NCBI GenBank assembly: GCA_038729485.1
Contig: JAVYRX010000001.1
Coordinates: 199,603 to 263,602, forward strand
DNA: 64,000 bases
Origin: GCA-001856825 sp038729485
GTDB taxonomy: Archaea > Thermoplasmatota > Thermoplasmata > Thermoplasmatales > GCA-001856825
Direction of reading: 5' to 3'
Both the position numbers and the translations under genes were made by a program. Below are positions 43,405 through 51,311 of this stretch, piece by piece; positions within the stretch are counted from its first letter, which is position 1, and each line of letters starts with the position of its first letter. Below the pieces are notes generated by a model, which did no database searches, was not told where the DNA came from, and was given only the letters and a program-made list of their open reading frames with translations.

Positions 43405-44736
43405 TCAAGTCACCTCCCTCAGGAATTCCCTATATACATTGAAATCCTCATCTGTATTTCTCTCGGTAACATTCACAATGATATTAGTTTCATTTCTGTC
43501 TGAAAAACCGGCTTCCTTTCCAAGTATGTATCCGGGAACGAGCTTTAACTTTCTGGCGATTCTTAATATGAATGTCTTGGATGCTTTGAATTTAATAAGA
43601 AACTCGTTGAATACAGGAGACTCCTTGTATGGAATTTCTACACCAAATTCATCCACGATATTCAAGAGCTCCTTCGTCCTCCCCATGTTGATTTCCCCTA
43701 TCCTTCTAAGCCCGGAGCTTCCAAGGAGAGACAGGTATGCTGCCGCCGCTACAGCCATGAGGGCCTGATTGCTTGTCATGTTAGTTACAGCCTTTTCCCT
43801 TCTTATGTGTTGTTCTCTGGTCTGCAAAATCATGGCAAAAGCCATCTTACCTTCCGAGTCCTTCGTAAGGCCCATGATCTTTCCAGGCATCTTCCTAATG
43901 TATTCACCCTTGGTCGCGAAAATTCCAAGGAGAGGCCCGCCAAAATTCATGCCTAAACCCAATACCTGCCCTTCCCCTATTGCAATGTCCGCACCATATC
44001 TTCCAGGCGGAGTAAGTACTCCAAGGGAAATAGGGTTGACACCGACAACCAGCATCCTTTCATTCCCGATAATTTCCTTTATTTCAGAAACACCCGTATC
44101 AATTATGCCAAACATATTCGGATACTCAACATAAACACCAGCAGTTCTGTCGTTTAGATTGTATTCCAAGGACGACAGATCAATCATCCCCCCGTCATTG
44201 AATTCAACGTCCTTTAACCTGATCCCAGCGCCTCTACAGTAATTCTCCAGTACCGCCCTCTTGTATCCAGCTATGTATTTGGGAACAAGGAACTCATCCT
44301 TTCCTGTCACTGCCATAGACATCCTTGCAGCCTCCCCTAGTGCTGTTGATGAGTCGTACATAGAAGAGTTTACGGCATCCATCTCCAGCAAATCACCGAT
44401 CATCGTCTGGTACTCAAACAAAGCTTGCATGATCCCTTGTGATATTTCCGCCTGATAAGGTGTGTAAGAAGTGAGAAATTCATTCCTAGAGATAATGTTG
44501 CTTACAGCAGCAGGAACGTAATGGTTGTATATTCCGAATCCAAGGAAGGAATGAAGCTGCTGCACCGTCCTGTTCATAGATGCATACGAGGAAGCAAGCC
44601 TCCTTACACTGTCTTCGTCCATTCCATTTGGGAGACCTATAGATTCTGTCCGGATGGATTCAGGAATGTCTGAAAAAAGATCTCTGACGTCTTTAAGGCC
44701 CATTTCTTTTATTAAGTCGTTTAAATATGAATTCAT
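43405..44736 (-). CDS. gcvPA: Glycine dehydrogenase (decarboxylating) subunit 1
   Basis: 443 residues. 'HSFLGFGIYNHYVPAAV', 'FLTSYTPYQAEISQGIMQALFEYQ' in part, and 'LQTREQHIRREKAVTNMTSNQ' in part, typical of P-protein subunit 1. It pairs with gcvPB downstream with no gap. The promoter region holds TTTAAA-rich sequence upstream of ATG 44736. The PLP Lys lies in the other subunit, as expected. Confidence 0.95.
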   Translation of the reverse strand: MNSYLNDLIKEMGLKDVRDLFSDIPESIRTESIGLPNGMDEDSVRRLASSYASMNRTVQQLHSFLGFGIYNHYVPAAVSNIISRNEFLTSYTPYQAEISQGIMQALFEYQTMIGDLLEMDAVNSSMYDSSTALGEAARMSMAVTGKDEFLVPKYIAGYKRAVLENYCRGAGIRLKDVEFNDGGMIDLSSLEYNLNDRTAGVYVEYPNMFGIIDTGVSEIKEIIGNERMLVVGVNPISLGVLTPPGRYGADIAIGEGQVLGLGMNFGGPLLGIFATKGEYIRKMPGKIMGLTKDSEGKMAFAMILQTREQHIRREKAVTNMTSNQALMAVAAAAYLSLLGSSGLRRIGEINMGRTKELLNIVDEFGVEIPYKESPVFNEFLIKFKASKTFILRIARKLKLVPGYILGKEAGFSDRNETNIIVNVTERNTDEDFNVYREFLREVT

Positions 44737-44864
44737 AGTTATCCGTTAGGTATGTACTATGAGGATAAAATCATTTTACATCACGTGATCGGGAAAAATT
44801 TAGGTGGGGTATAATCCATTCCATATATAGGAAAACATTTAAAACATATTTAATATAATATACA

Positions 44865-45101
44865 ATGACAGTCCTTTCACTTTGCTACATATGTGGTCTT
44901 CCTGCTGGCGTGACTTGTAAGGTATGCGGAAGGCCCGTATGCTCCGAGCATTATGTTCCTAAACTCGAGATGTGTGTGAGGTGTGCCGGGAAGTATCGCT
45001 CTCAGAGGTTAGTCTATAAAAAACTGACGGCAAAGATTCCACATCCGACATCTGCGATGTCATTGAAAAACACAACTTCCAAAGATCAAAATCGGTCTTG
45101 A
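44865..45101 (+). CDS. Small zinc-finger protein (HIT/B-box-like Cys-His cluster)
   Basis: 78 residues. Eight metal ligands in the first 40 residues: Cys7, 10, 18, 21, 26, His29, Cys37, Cys40, which would bind two zinc ions in a cross-brace. The basic tail from about residue 43 could bind nucleic acid. TTTAAAACATATTTAATATAA upstream (about 44837-44856) holds a TATA box. From 44959 on it overlaps the convergent toprim gene for 143 bp, so its tail is antisense to that gene's C-terminus. Confidence 0.75.
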   Translation: MTVLSLCYICGLPAGVTCKVCGRPVCSEHYVPKLEMCVRCAGKYRSQRLVYKKLTAKIPHPTSAMSLKNTTSKDQNRS

Positions 45102-45384
45102 CGCCATACGTAGCTAGATGCCGTATTAGAGAGGAAGTCAGCGCTTTGCCTTTTTGGTCCCAGTCCAAGAGCAGGATCACTTCTTTATGTTCCTTGGAAA
45201 GTTTCATTGAAAATTCTTCCACGCTCATCCTTGAATGGAAATGAATTATCTTGCCGCTGAAGTTGAGCTTTCTAAGCGCGGTTACGTCATTCCTCCCCTC
45301 AACAACGATCGGAACAGTTTTGTTCTTCTCTATTGTTTCTTCAAGCGATTTCAGCATCCTCTCCGTATTGTCTTTCGCACTCAA
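44959..45384 (-). CDS. Toprim-domain protein (UPF0292)
   Basis: 141 residues. 'PIVVEGRNDVTALRKL' (toprim Glu) and 'VILLLDWDQKGKAL' (DxD-type acidic pair) are the metal-binding motifs of the small stand-alone archaeal toprim proteins (UPF0292), thought to act in RNA or DNA cleavage. The last about 45 residues overlap the convergent zinc-finger ORF. It is third in a minus-strand set: adenosine-specific kinase, methyltransferase, toprim. Confidence 0.85.
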   Translation of the reverse strand: MSAKDNTERMLKSLEETIEKNKTVPIVVEGRNDVTALRKLNFSGKIIHFHSRMSVEEFSMKLSKEHKEVILLLDWDQKGKALTSSLIRHLATYGVKTDFDLWKLCFSMTSQMSDVESLPSVFYRLTSESDTSRHTSHTSRV

Positions 45385-45393
45385 TTAAATCAC

Positions 45394-46086
45394 CTAGATT
45401 GCCCTCGCTTGGACTATCAATTTCTCAGATCCATTCGTATATGGAGAAAAGTCGTAGTAGCCGTACGTTTTCTCAATCTTGAAGTATCTTTCCTCAATCA
45501 TTTTCGAGAGTAACTCATAAGTAATCGGATAGATAGTTATATTCTTCTCCACGATCTTCTTCTCCTTTTCTGATATCAAATATCTGTATCTCAAGATATA
45601 TTTGAACCCGTCTCTCTTAGGTCTAAGTTTAAGCTTAATCTTCAGCCCTTCTTCGCTGAGATTGGCTATCTGGTATACGCCTCTCCTGAGGGAAAAACCG
45701 TTAATTACGTCTACGATGAGGATTCCTCCCGTATTCAGAACACGTCTCGCTTCAGATATTATTGTGGCCTTTTCTTCATCCTTCACAAGAAGAAGGCTAT
45801 TGAGTCCTATGATAACAGTATTGAATCCTTTCTTAAGCGGAAGAAATCTTGCGTCCCCCTGAATTTTAGTAAAGCATCCTGAAGATTTTGAAAGCATATT
45901 GAAGTTTATCTCCACACCAACGCCGCCCTTGAACTTTGATATTATCCTCCCCGTACCGGCGAATAGTTCCAGGTAAGGAGGGAGACAGGACATAGCTTTG
46001 TAGAGAACTATGTCTTCATTGAAGGAACCGTATATCTTTTCATAATACCTTGATTCAAAATTATAGAAATCCTCTATCTCATTCAT
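45394..46086 (-). CDS. SAM-dependent methyltransferase (class I)
   Basis: 230 residues. Motif I 'YLELFAGTGRIISKF', 'VGVEINFNML', 'QGDARFLPLKKGFNTVIIGL' and 'EARRVLNTGGILIVDV' form the class I core. The extended C-terminal part suggests a small-molecule methyltransferase; substrate unknown. The ATG overlaps the kinase-family gene stop (ATGA) and the stop is 9 nt before the toprim start. Confidence 0.82.
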   Translation of the reverse strand: MNEIEDFYNFESRYYEKIYGSFNEDIVLYKAMSCLPPYLELFAGTGRIISKFKGGVGVEINFNMLSKSSGCFTKIQGDARFLPLKKGFNTVIIGLNSLLLVKDEEKATIISEARRVLNTGGILIVDVINGFSLRRGVYQIANLSEEGLKIKLKLRPKRDGFKYILRYRYLISEKEKKIVEKNITIYPITYELLSKMIEERYFKIEKTYGYYDFSPYTNGSEKLIVQARAI

Positions 46087-46562
46087 CTTTTGTATCCTAT
46101 GTTGCGCAGAAAATCCTGTCTTTCTTTTTTGTCTGCCTCTGTTTCAAGCCCCTTTGGTCTTTCGCCATCCATAACTGCAACTATACCTCTTTTTTCCCCT
46201 TCTTCCGCAACAACAACGGAGAGTTCGTTAGACGTTGCGGCGTACAGAGTGAGAACTTCCGGAACAGAACGGATGTGGGGTATAACGTTGATAGGGAATG
46301 AATCCTTTAGATGGATTATGAATATGTGACCGGCGCCTATCTCCCCCGCATTCTTGATTGCCCTTTTTGTTAGCGTTTCGTCATTGCCATCAAACCTTAT
46401 TAGCCTCTTACCGGATGCCTCGCAGAAAGCTATCCCGAATTTAACATGTGGGGAAGAGTTTTTTAAGGCTTCATATAGATCTTCCACTGTCTTAATAAAA
46501 TGCGATTGACCGATTATCACGTCCTCGTCTTCCTTTTCAATTTTTACTGTGCTGAAATTCAC
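46083..46562 (-). CDS. Adenosine-specific kinase family protein (UPF0107)
   Basis: 159 residues. 'NVIPHIRSVPEVLTLYAATSN' in part, 'KFGIAFCEASGKRLIRFDGND' in part and 'GIVAVMDGERPKG' match the small adenosine-specific kinase family first described from Pyrobaculum. The function is mostly inferred from nucleoside binding in crystal structures. Start is GTG 46562. It is coupled to the methyltransferase gene. Confidence 0.9.
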   Translation of the reverse strand: MNFSTVKIEKEDEDVIIGQSHFIKTVEDLYEALKNSSPHVKFGIAFCEASGKRLIRFDGNDETLTKRAIKNAGEIGAGHIFIIHLKDSFPINVIPHIRSVPEVLTLYAATSNELSVVVAEEGEKRGIVAVMDGERPKGLETEADKKERQDFLRNIGYKR

Positions 46563-46608
46563 GATTTCTAAACGAAAACTAAAATAAATTTGTTTTCTTT
46601 ACAGGGTA

Positions 46609-46956
46609 ATGATGGGATTATTCGTAAGGAAAGAAAAGGCAGCCCTGATAAAAAAGAAGCTTTTGGAGCGGAATGAGGAATTCGTAGAGGAGGAGGATCG
46701 CTTCCATACACTGTTCCTTTTTTTAGATAAAAAGGATATCGATTACGAATATGGAAAAAATGTCTATCTAGTAGACGATTCGTTGGACGAAATAGAGTTA
46801 AAAGGCAAAACTTTTGCAATTAAGGGAAGCAGGGATTCGATAGATAAATTTGCACCGGCTCTAGAAGCAAAGGGAATGAAGGTAGATCTAGATAAGCCGG
46901 ACGTATTATTTGACATAAAAAGATGGAAAGGCAAGTTTATAGTCAGTGTCTCCTGA
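46609..46956 (+). CDS. Hypothetical basic/acidic protein
   Basis: 115 residues without recognised domain. It is very rich in Lys, Asp and Glu with alternating hydrophobics ('KDIDYEYGKNVYLVDDSLDEIELKG' in part), a pattern of a small alpha/beta protein. AAAATAAATTTG about 25-30 bp before the ATG is a likely TATA box, so translation probably starts at 46609 or the next Met (46612). The 3' end overlaps the convergent L15e gene by 14 nt. Confidence 0.6.
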   Translation: MMGLFVRKEKAALIKKKLLERNEEFVEEEDRFHTLFLFLDKKDIDYEYGKNVYLVDDSLDEIELKGKTFAIKGSRDSIDKFAPALEAKGMKVDLDKPDVLFDIKRWKGKFIVSVS

Positions 46957-47545
46957 GCCTCCCATTTGCTCTTATCGATGGCCTTGATTTCTCTGAGCCT
47001 TTACCCTTTCCCGAGAGCCCTCTCGCTTTCTTTCCCGCTCCAGTTAGGCCCCTGAAAACACGACCTTCTTGAGCACTTTCCGAGACCCATTTAAGATTCT
47101 TGTCTTTGTATATGTTGGGGTGGGAAGGATCCAGGAGTATGACCTCGTAAAACTTGTGCTTTCCATCCTCACCAAGGTAGTATGAAGAAAGAACGGTTAG
47201 ATTTGGGTATTTTTTCTGGGCCCTTTCTTCTGCAACCCATCTGTCGCTTTTTCCGTGGGTTAGCTTGTTGTAACCATACCTTCTCGGCCTTCTCCCACCT
47301 TTAATCTTCTTCTTATGAAGTCCTCCCCTAGAGACCCTAACCCTGACAACCACAAAGCCAGCTTTAGCCTTGTAACCGAGAGACCTGGCTCTAGCTATCT
47401 TCGTGGGGCTCTCCAGCCTCACTATTGATTCTGAACTTCTCCAACCTGTCATCCTTTCCCTGACTAGGCCTTTCATATTTTCCTTCGTGTTAAGGAAATT
47501 TTCTGATTGAAATGCATATCCACTTTTTGAAGCCAATTTATTCAC
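46943..47545 (-). CDS. rpl15e: Ribosomal protein L15e
   Basis: 200 residues, the usual archaeal L15e length. Seen: 'RMTGWRSSESIVRLESPTKIARARSLGYKAKAG' in part, 'VRVRVSRGGLHKKK', 'GYNKLTHGKSDRWVAEERA' and the basic C-terminus 'GKGKGSEKSRPSIRANGRL'. A component of the large ribosomal subunit. Start GTG 47545 with AATTTATAA about 25 bp upstream, so probably a leaderless mRNA. Confidence 0.97.
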   Translation of the reverse strand: MNKLASKSGYAFQSENFLNTKENMKGLVRERMTGWRSSESIVRLESPTKIARARSLGYKAKAGFVVVRVRVSRGGLHKKKIKGGRRPRRYGYNKLTHGKSDRWVAEERAQKKYPNLTVLSSYYLGEDGKHKFYEVILLDPSHPNIYKDKNLKWVSESAQEGRVFRGLTGAGKKARGLSGKGKGSEKSRPSIRANGRLRRH

Positions 47546-47705
47546 CTTGAGTGGTGGAGATTCTTATTAGTTATAAATTCATTTCTTCTCCTAACAACTT
47601 TTTACCAAAGAGGAGCTTAATTTTCTAAAATCAAAAAGAAAAGGAGCAAAATTTAGCATTTCTCAACTCATAACACTAATATATTCTTGCAACATTTCTA
47701 ACAAA

Positions 47706-48215
47706 ATGAGTGACATTAGAATAACAATTCCTGAGGACAGGAGCGTTATTATTCTCAAGAGGATTCAAAACAAGATAGGCTCGTACAAGGGTTATAAACC
47801 TGGAGGGGATGCAAGGGTATCATCTAAGGCTTTAACAGATGATATATTCGGAAGGGCGCAGGTATGTGTTACAAATTTTTCTGCAGCAATAGAGAATCTC
47901 GACATGTATGGGAAGTTAGAGGAAAAGAAGATTGCTGAAGATGTATTGAAAAGAATTAGAGATTTTGCGGGAAGGAGCATTGAATATCCACCTGATGCCG
48001 TTGAGGTACGGCAGGAAGATGTTCAGAAGTTCTACCTAATGGACGAGTCGGGCTTCAAGAATTCCGTCGATCTCCTTGATAACATAAACAGCTTCAGATC
48101 TGCTTCCATTTCCGGCGATTTTGACTCCATCGTGCTGGAGAAAATAAAAACCAATATAGAAAACTTGAATAGATTCATAGAAGAAAAGAAAGAAACAGTA
48201 GGAAAGAAGGGCTAA
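47706..48215 (+). CDS. Hypothetical protein, mostly helical
   Basis: 169 residues with no recognised family. The sequence looks alpha-helical (stretches such as 'FSAAIENLDMYGKLEEKKIAEDVLKRIRDF' in part) with a Lys/Glu-rich C-terminus. AATATATTC about 25 bp before the ATG is a good TATA box. The stop overlaps the convergent alcohol dehydrogenase gene by 4 nt. No function can be given. Confidence 0.6.
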   Translation: MSDIRITIPEDRSVIILKRIQNKIGSYKGYKPGGDARVSSKALTDDIFGRAQVCVTNFSAAIENLDMYGKLEEKKIAEDVLKRIRDFAGRSIEYPPDAVEVRQEDVQKFYLMDESGFKNSVDLLDNINSFRSASISGDFDSIVLEKIKTNIENLNRFIEEKKETVGKKG

Positions 48216-49228
48216 AGTTTCAAGAAGGCACGGCCGAATAATTCCTTGTTCTTCATAGCTGTATATGCGTCTCCCACCTTGTCGAGTGTGAATGTACCTC
48301 CAACGATTGCTTTTACCTTCCCTTCGCTTGACAGTCTTAGCGCTTTCCTTAAGCTCTTCTTGGTAGAACTTATGCTTCCTGTCACGCTATTACCCTTTAA
48401 AATCAGGTTCCCTGCAGGTACCTGAAGCGCACCTACGTTCACGTTACCTATTACGACGATCCTCCCTCCGTATGAAAGTGACCGGAAGGAATCGCTGAAC
48501 GTCGGCACTCCGACAGTTTCTAGAACGAGATTCACGCCGTTTCCATTTGTTATCTCCTTCACCTTGTTATGAAAATCTTTTCCAGAGACAACATGGTCTG
48601 CTCCAACCTCCAATATCTTTTCCCTCTTCCATTCGCTGGATGTTTCGCCTATCACGGTTGCGCCGAGAGCTTTAGCCACCTGAACAGCATGTGAACCGAC
48701 ACCGCCTCCTGCGCCAGTTATCAGAACAGTTTCTCCTTCAATGAGATGCCCTGCAATTCCCAATGCCTGGACAACCATCCCGGTAACACAAGCAGCAATC
48801 GTTGCCGCTTCAGTGGTCACTTTGCTTGGCACCTTTACCAGGGATATTTCCGGAACCTTAACGTACTTCCTATAGGCACCTTGGAGCTCCTCCCCGAACA
48901 CCTTCTTGCTTCTACAGAGATTTTCTCTTCCACTCAAACAGAATTCACATTTTCCACAAGGTACGTATATCAGGCTCGCAACCCTGTCATCCTTCTTGAA
49001 TTTCGTGACGTTTTCTCCTACTTCCTTGATTCTCCCGGAGATTTCGTGCCCGGGGATTATCGGGAGGATGACCCTAGGAAAATAACCTTCCATCGTAAGA
49101 ATGTCCCTATAGCAAATGCCTGTCATACCTTGCTCTATGATGACCTCGTCCTTGCCGGGCGATTCTTCCTCAACCTCCTTTGTCTTCGGAAATTCATTTA
49201 ATTTTTCTAGAACTGCAGCTTTCTGCAT
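48212..49228 (-). CDS. Zinc-dependent alcohol dehydrogenase family (MDR), possibly acyl-CoA reductase-like
   Basis: 338 residues. Catalytic zinc ligands Cys39 ('ICYRD'), His61-Glu62 ('PGHE') and a structural zinc lobe 'CGKCEFCLSGRENLC'; NADP/NAD-binding 'ITGAGGGVGSHAVQVAKALGA' in part. The CYRD motif and general sequence recall acryloyl-CoA reductases of the Sulfolobus 3-hydroxypropionate cycle as well as ordinary alcohol dehydrogenases. No pathway context is present here. Start ATG 49228. Confidence 0.82.
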   Translation of the reverse strand: MQKAAVLEKLNEFPKTKEVEEESPGKDEVIIEQGMTGICYRDILTMEGYFPRVILPIIPGHEISGRIKEVGENVTKFKKDDRVASLIYVPCGKCEFCLSGRENLCRSKKVFGEELQGAYRKYVKVPEISLVKVPSKVTTEAATIAACVTGMVVQALGIAGHLIEGETVLITGAGGGVGSHAVQVAKALGATVIGETSSEWKREKILEVGADHVVSGKDFHNKVKEITNGNGVNLVLETVGVPTFSDSFRSLSYGGRIVVIGNVNVGALQVPAGNLILKGNSVTGSISSTKKSLRKALRLSSEGKVKAIVGGTFTLDKVGDAYTAMKNKELFGRAFLKL

Positions 49229-49269
49229 GTTTTATAATGCGTAGAACAGATAAATGTTTATCTAAGCAT

Positions 49270-50271
49270 TTACAGCTCTTTGACCACATGTTCCCTTGCC
49301 ACGACCATATTTTTTAATTTTTGGAACCCTATCTCCCTGCTTCTAGTTCTCAGGCCGCAATCTGGATTTAGCCTTATTCTGTCTGGATCAATATGCTTCA
49401 GAGCGAACTTTATCCTGCTTTCTATCAGATCTGGCTGTTCTACCATATTGATGTGAACGTCTGTGACGCCCACACCTAGTATTATTTTTCTGGAGGAGGA
49501 AGCGGCTGCCTCGCTGAACCTCTTTACGTCGGCGTACCCTACCCTTTCACCCGAAAGTGAAATGGTATCCCTGTTTGCGAATTCGAGGTTGAACACGGAG
49601 ACATTAAGGTCAGGTATCAGCTTAAAAAGAAGGCCGTAGTCCGAGCTGTAGCATACATGGATGTGTGTTTCTATGCCGTTGACGCCCTTTACGGCTTCGT
49701 TCACAGACTCGAGCACCAGATCCATCTCGGAAGGATGCGTTGTAGCCGCCGGTTCGTCTATCTGGATCTGCAACACATCTTCCCCCCATAGAGCCTTCAA
49801 TTCCCTTATTTCCTCGTTAAGAATCTTGCTAAATGCCAGGGCAAGTTCTTCTCTTGAGTTGTAATAATCGTTGAAGGACCAGTCCATTAACGTGTAAGGC
49901 CCTGTGATAGGTACCTTTACATTCTTCTTTCCGATCTTTTTTAGAAGTTTTACCTCTTCGACATGGAATGGTCTGAGTCTTGAGAGCTCATTTACAACGC
50001 TTCCCTTGTTATAGTAGCGGTTGTCGAAGGACCTAACCGGCCCGTATATTGTGATTCCTCCAATTCTCGAAATAGGATGCTCGTACATTTCCCACCTGAA
50101 CATCTCCCCTCCAACACCTATGTTTTCAAGGCCGGCATTTTCAAAAAGATCTATCGTCTCGATTGTTGCCCTTTCTGCCGTCTTCAGAAACTCACTTTCA
50201 TTGAGCGACTTAAAATGCGCAGCAAGGTAGTGGGGCTTCCTGAAGCTCCCTATCTCCTGAGTTTCCATCAT
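49270..50271 (-). CDS. Methionine synthase, catalytic (MetE C-terminal-type) protein
   Basis: 333 residues matching the core of cobalamin-independent methionine synthase: 'QIDEPAATTHPSEMD', zinc ligands His and Cys in 'HIHVCYSSDYG' and a further Cys in 'LNPDCGLRTR'. It transfers a methyl group to homocysteine. It overlaps the upstream N-domain gene (ATGA at 50268-50271), so the bacterial one-chain MetE is two coupled genes here. The methyl donor in archaea is not always methyltetrahydrofolate and is unknown here. Confidence 0.87.
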   Translation of the reverse strand: MMETQEIGSFRKPHYLAAHFKSLNESEFLKTAERATIETIDLFENAGLENIGVGGEMFRWEMYEHPISRIGGITIYGPVRSFDNRYYNKGSVVNELSRLRPFHVEEVKLLKKIGKKNVKVPITGPYTLMDWSFNDYYNSREELALAFSKILNEEIRELKALWGEDVLQIQIDEPAATTHPSEMDLVLESVNEAVKGVNGIETHIHVCYSSDYGLLFKLIPDLNVSVFNLEFANRDTISLSGERVGYADVKRFSEAAASSSRKIILGVGVTDVHINMVEQPDLIESRIKFALKHIDPDRIRLNPDCGLRTRSREIGFQKLKNMVVAREHVVKEL

Positions 50272-51143
50272 ATTTCACTTTCACCCCTGAAGCCCATAAC
50301 CTTTTTATCTGCGATGATGCGGGGGAGGAAGTCGAAGCTCTCATTGTTAGATACAATAAGGGAGCTGAAATCGTTGGCCAGCCCTTTTGCCATTTCAATT
50401 GCGCCCGCACCTATCTTTGTGGAAAATACATCTATTCCCATTACACCGGGTACATCGCATAAATCGGCGAATTTGTACGGGTCATTGCTTATTATTGCAT
50501 GAGCCCCTATCTTGGCAGAGCCGCTGTCCCCTCGGAACCCCTGAATTGCGATGAAAAGCCTGGTCATAGAGGCTATCCTTGAATAAATCTCGAGGCTTTG
50601 AATTTCCAGCGGTTCATATATTAATAGTCTCTTCATAGAGAAATCTTCGATGAGGTTTGCGTACATCTTTTCAAGACCGCTAAGACATTCCTGATATGGA
50701 CACTCAAGGCGACTCATTTTCAAGAATGAGTGTAAGCCAGGAAGAAAATACAAATAAGATTCCCCTGGGACTTCATGAAATGCCGGGAACGGTGGATTGT
50801 CTTCAACTTCAAGAAACTCTCCCATGTAACTTACATTACCAACATATTTTATGCGGGGCTCCCTGTAAAATGTATTTGTCTCCTTATACCTCCTAAGGGG
50901 GCCAAGTTTAATTCCTTCAATCGACAGCGCTACGGGTCTAAGGATGTCGTACCAATTGAATAGGGGATCTGTGAAGTAATCCAGGCCGGCCGATCTCGCC
51001 AACTCGTAAAATTTCCCTTTTTCGTCCGAAATTATAGATGCCGTCTCCTTGCTGTTCGATTCTCCCCTCTCCCATTTCCCATATTCCTTCCTAAGCCGCT
51101 CTGACCTGGGATATATCCCAAATAGCAACGTTTTCAAATCCAT
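50268..51143 (-). CDS. MetE N-terminal-domain homologue
   Basis: About 291 residues from ATG 51143 (an in-frame start lies at 51152). 'FGIYPRSERLRKEYGKWERG' and 'ILRPVALSIEGIKLGPLRRY' show the N-domain layout of MetE-related proteins. This part does not hold the zinc site. The stop overlaps the catalytic gene by 4 nt. In other archaea such pairs are separate subunits or one works alone; how they interact is unknown. Confidence 0.7.
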   Translation of the reverse strand: MDLKTLLFGIYPRSERLRKEYGKWERGESNSKETASIISDEKGKFYELARSAGLDYFTDPLFNWYDILRPVALSIEGIKLGPLRRYKETNTFYREPRIKYVGNVSYMGEFLEVEDNPPFPAFHEVPGESYLYFLPGLHSFLKMSRLECPYQECLSGLEKMYANLIEDFSMKRLLIYEPLEIQSLEIYSRIASMTRLFIAIQGFRGDSGSAKIGAHAIISNDPYKFADLCDVPGVMGIDVFSTKIGAGAIEMAKGLANDFSSLIVSNNESFDFLPRIIADKKVMGFRGESEI

Positions 51144-51311
51144 ACCACACAACCTCTCAAAGAGCTTAATCTCTCTACGAGCACTGCTGTGCCCCTTAAT
51201 CTTCTCTTTATCCTTATCTATATTACAATTATAAATATTTTTAACTTGAAATATGAATAACGCGTATACGACACATAGTAACTTATTAATCCCAAATTAC
51301 TATATTTAAAG

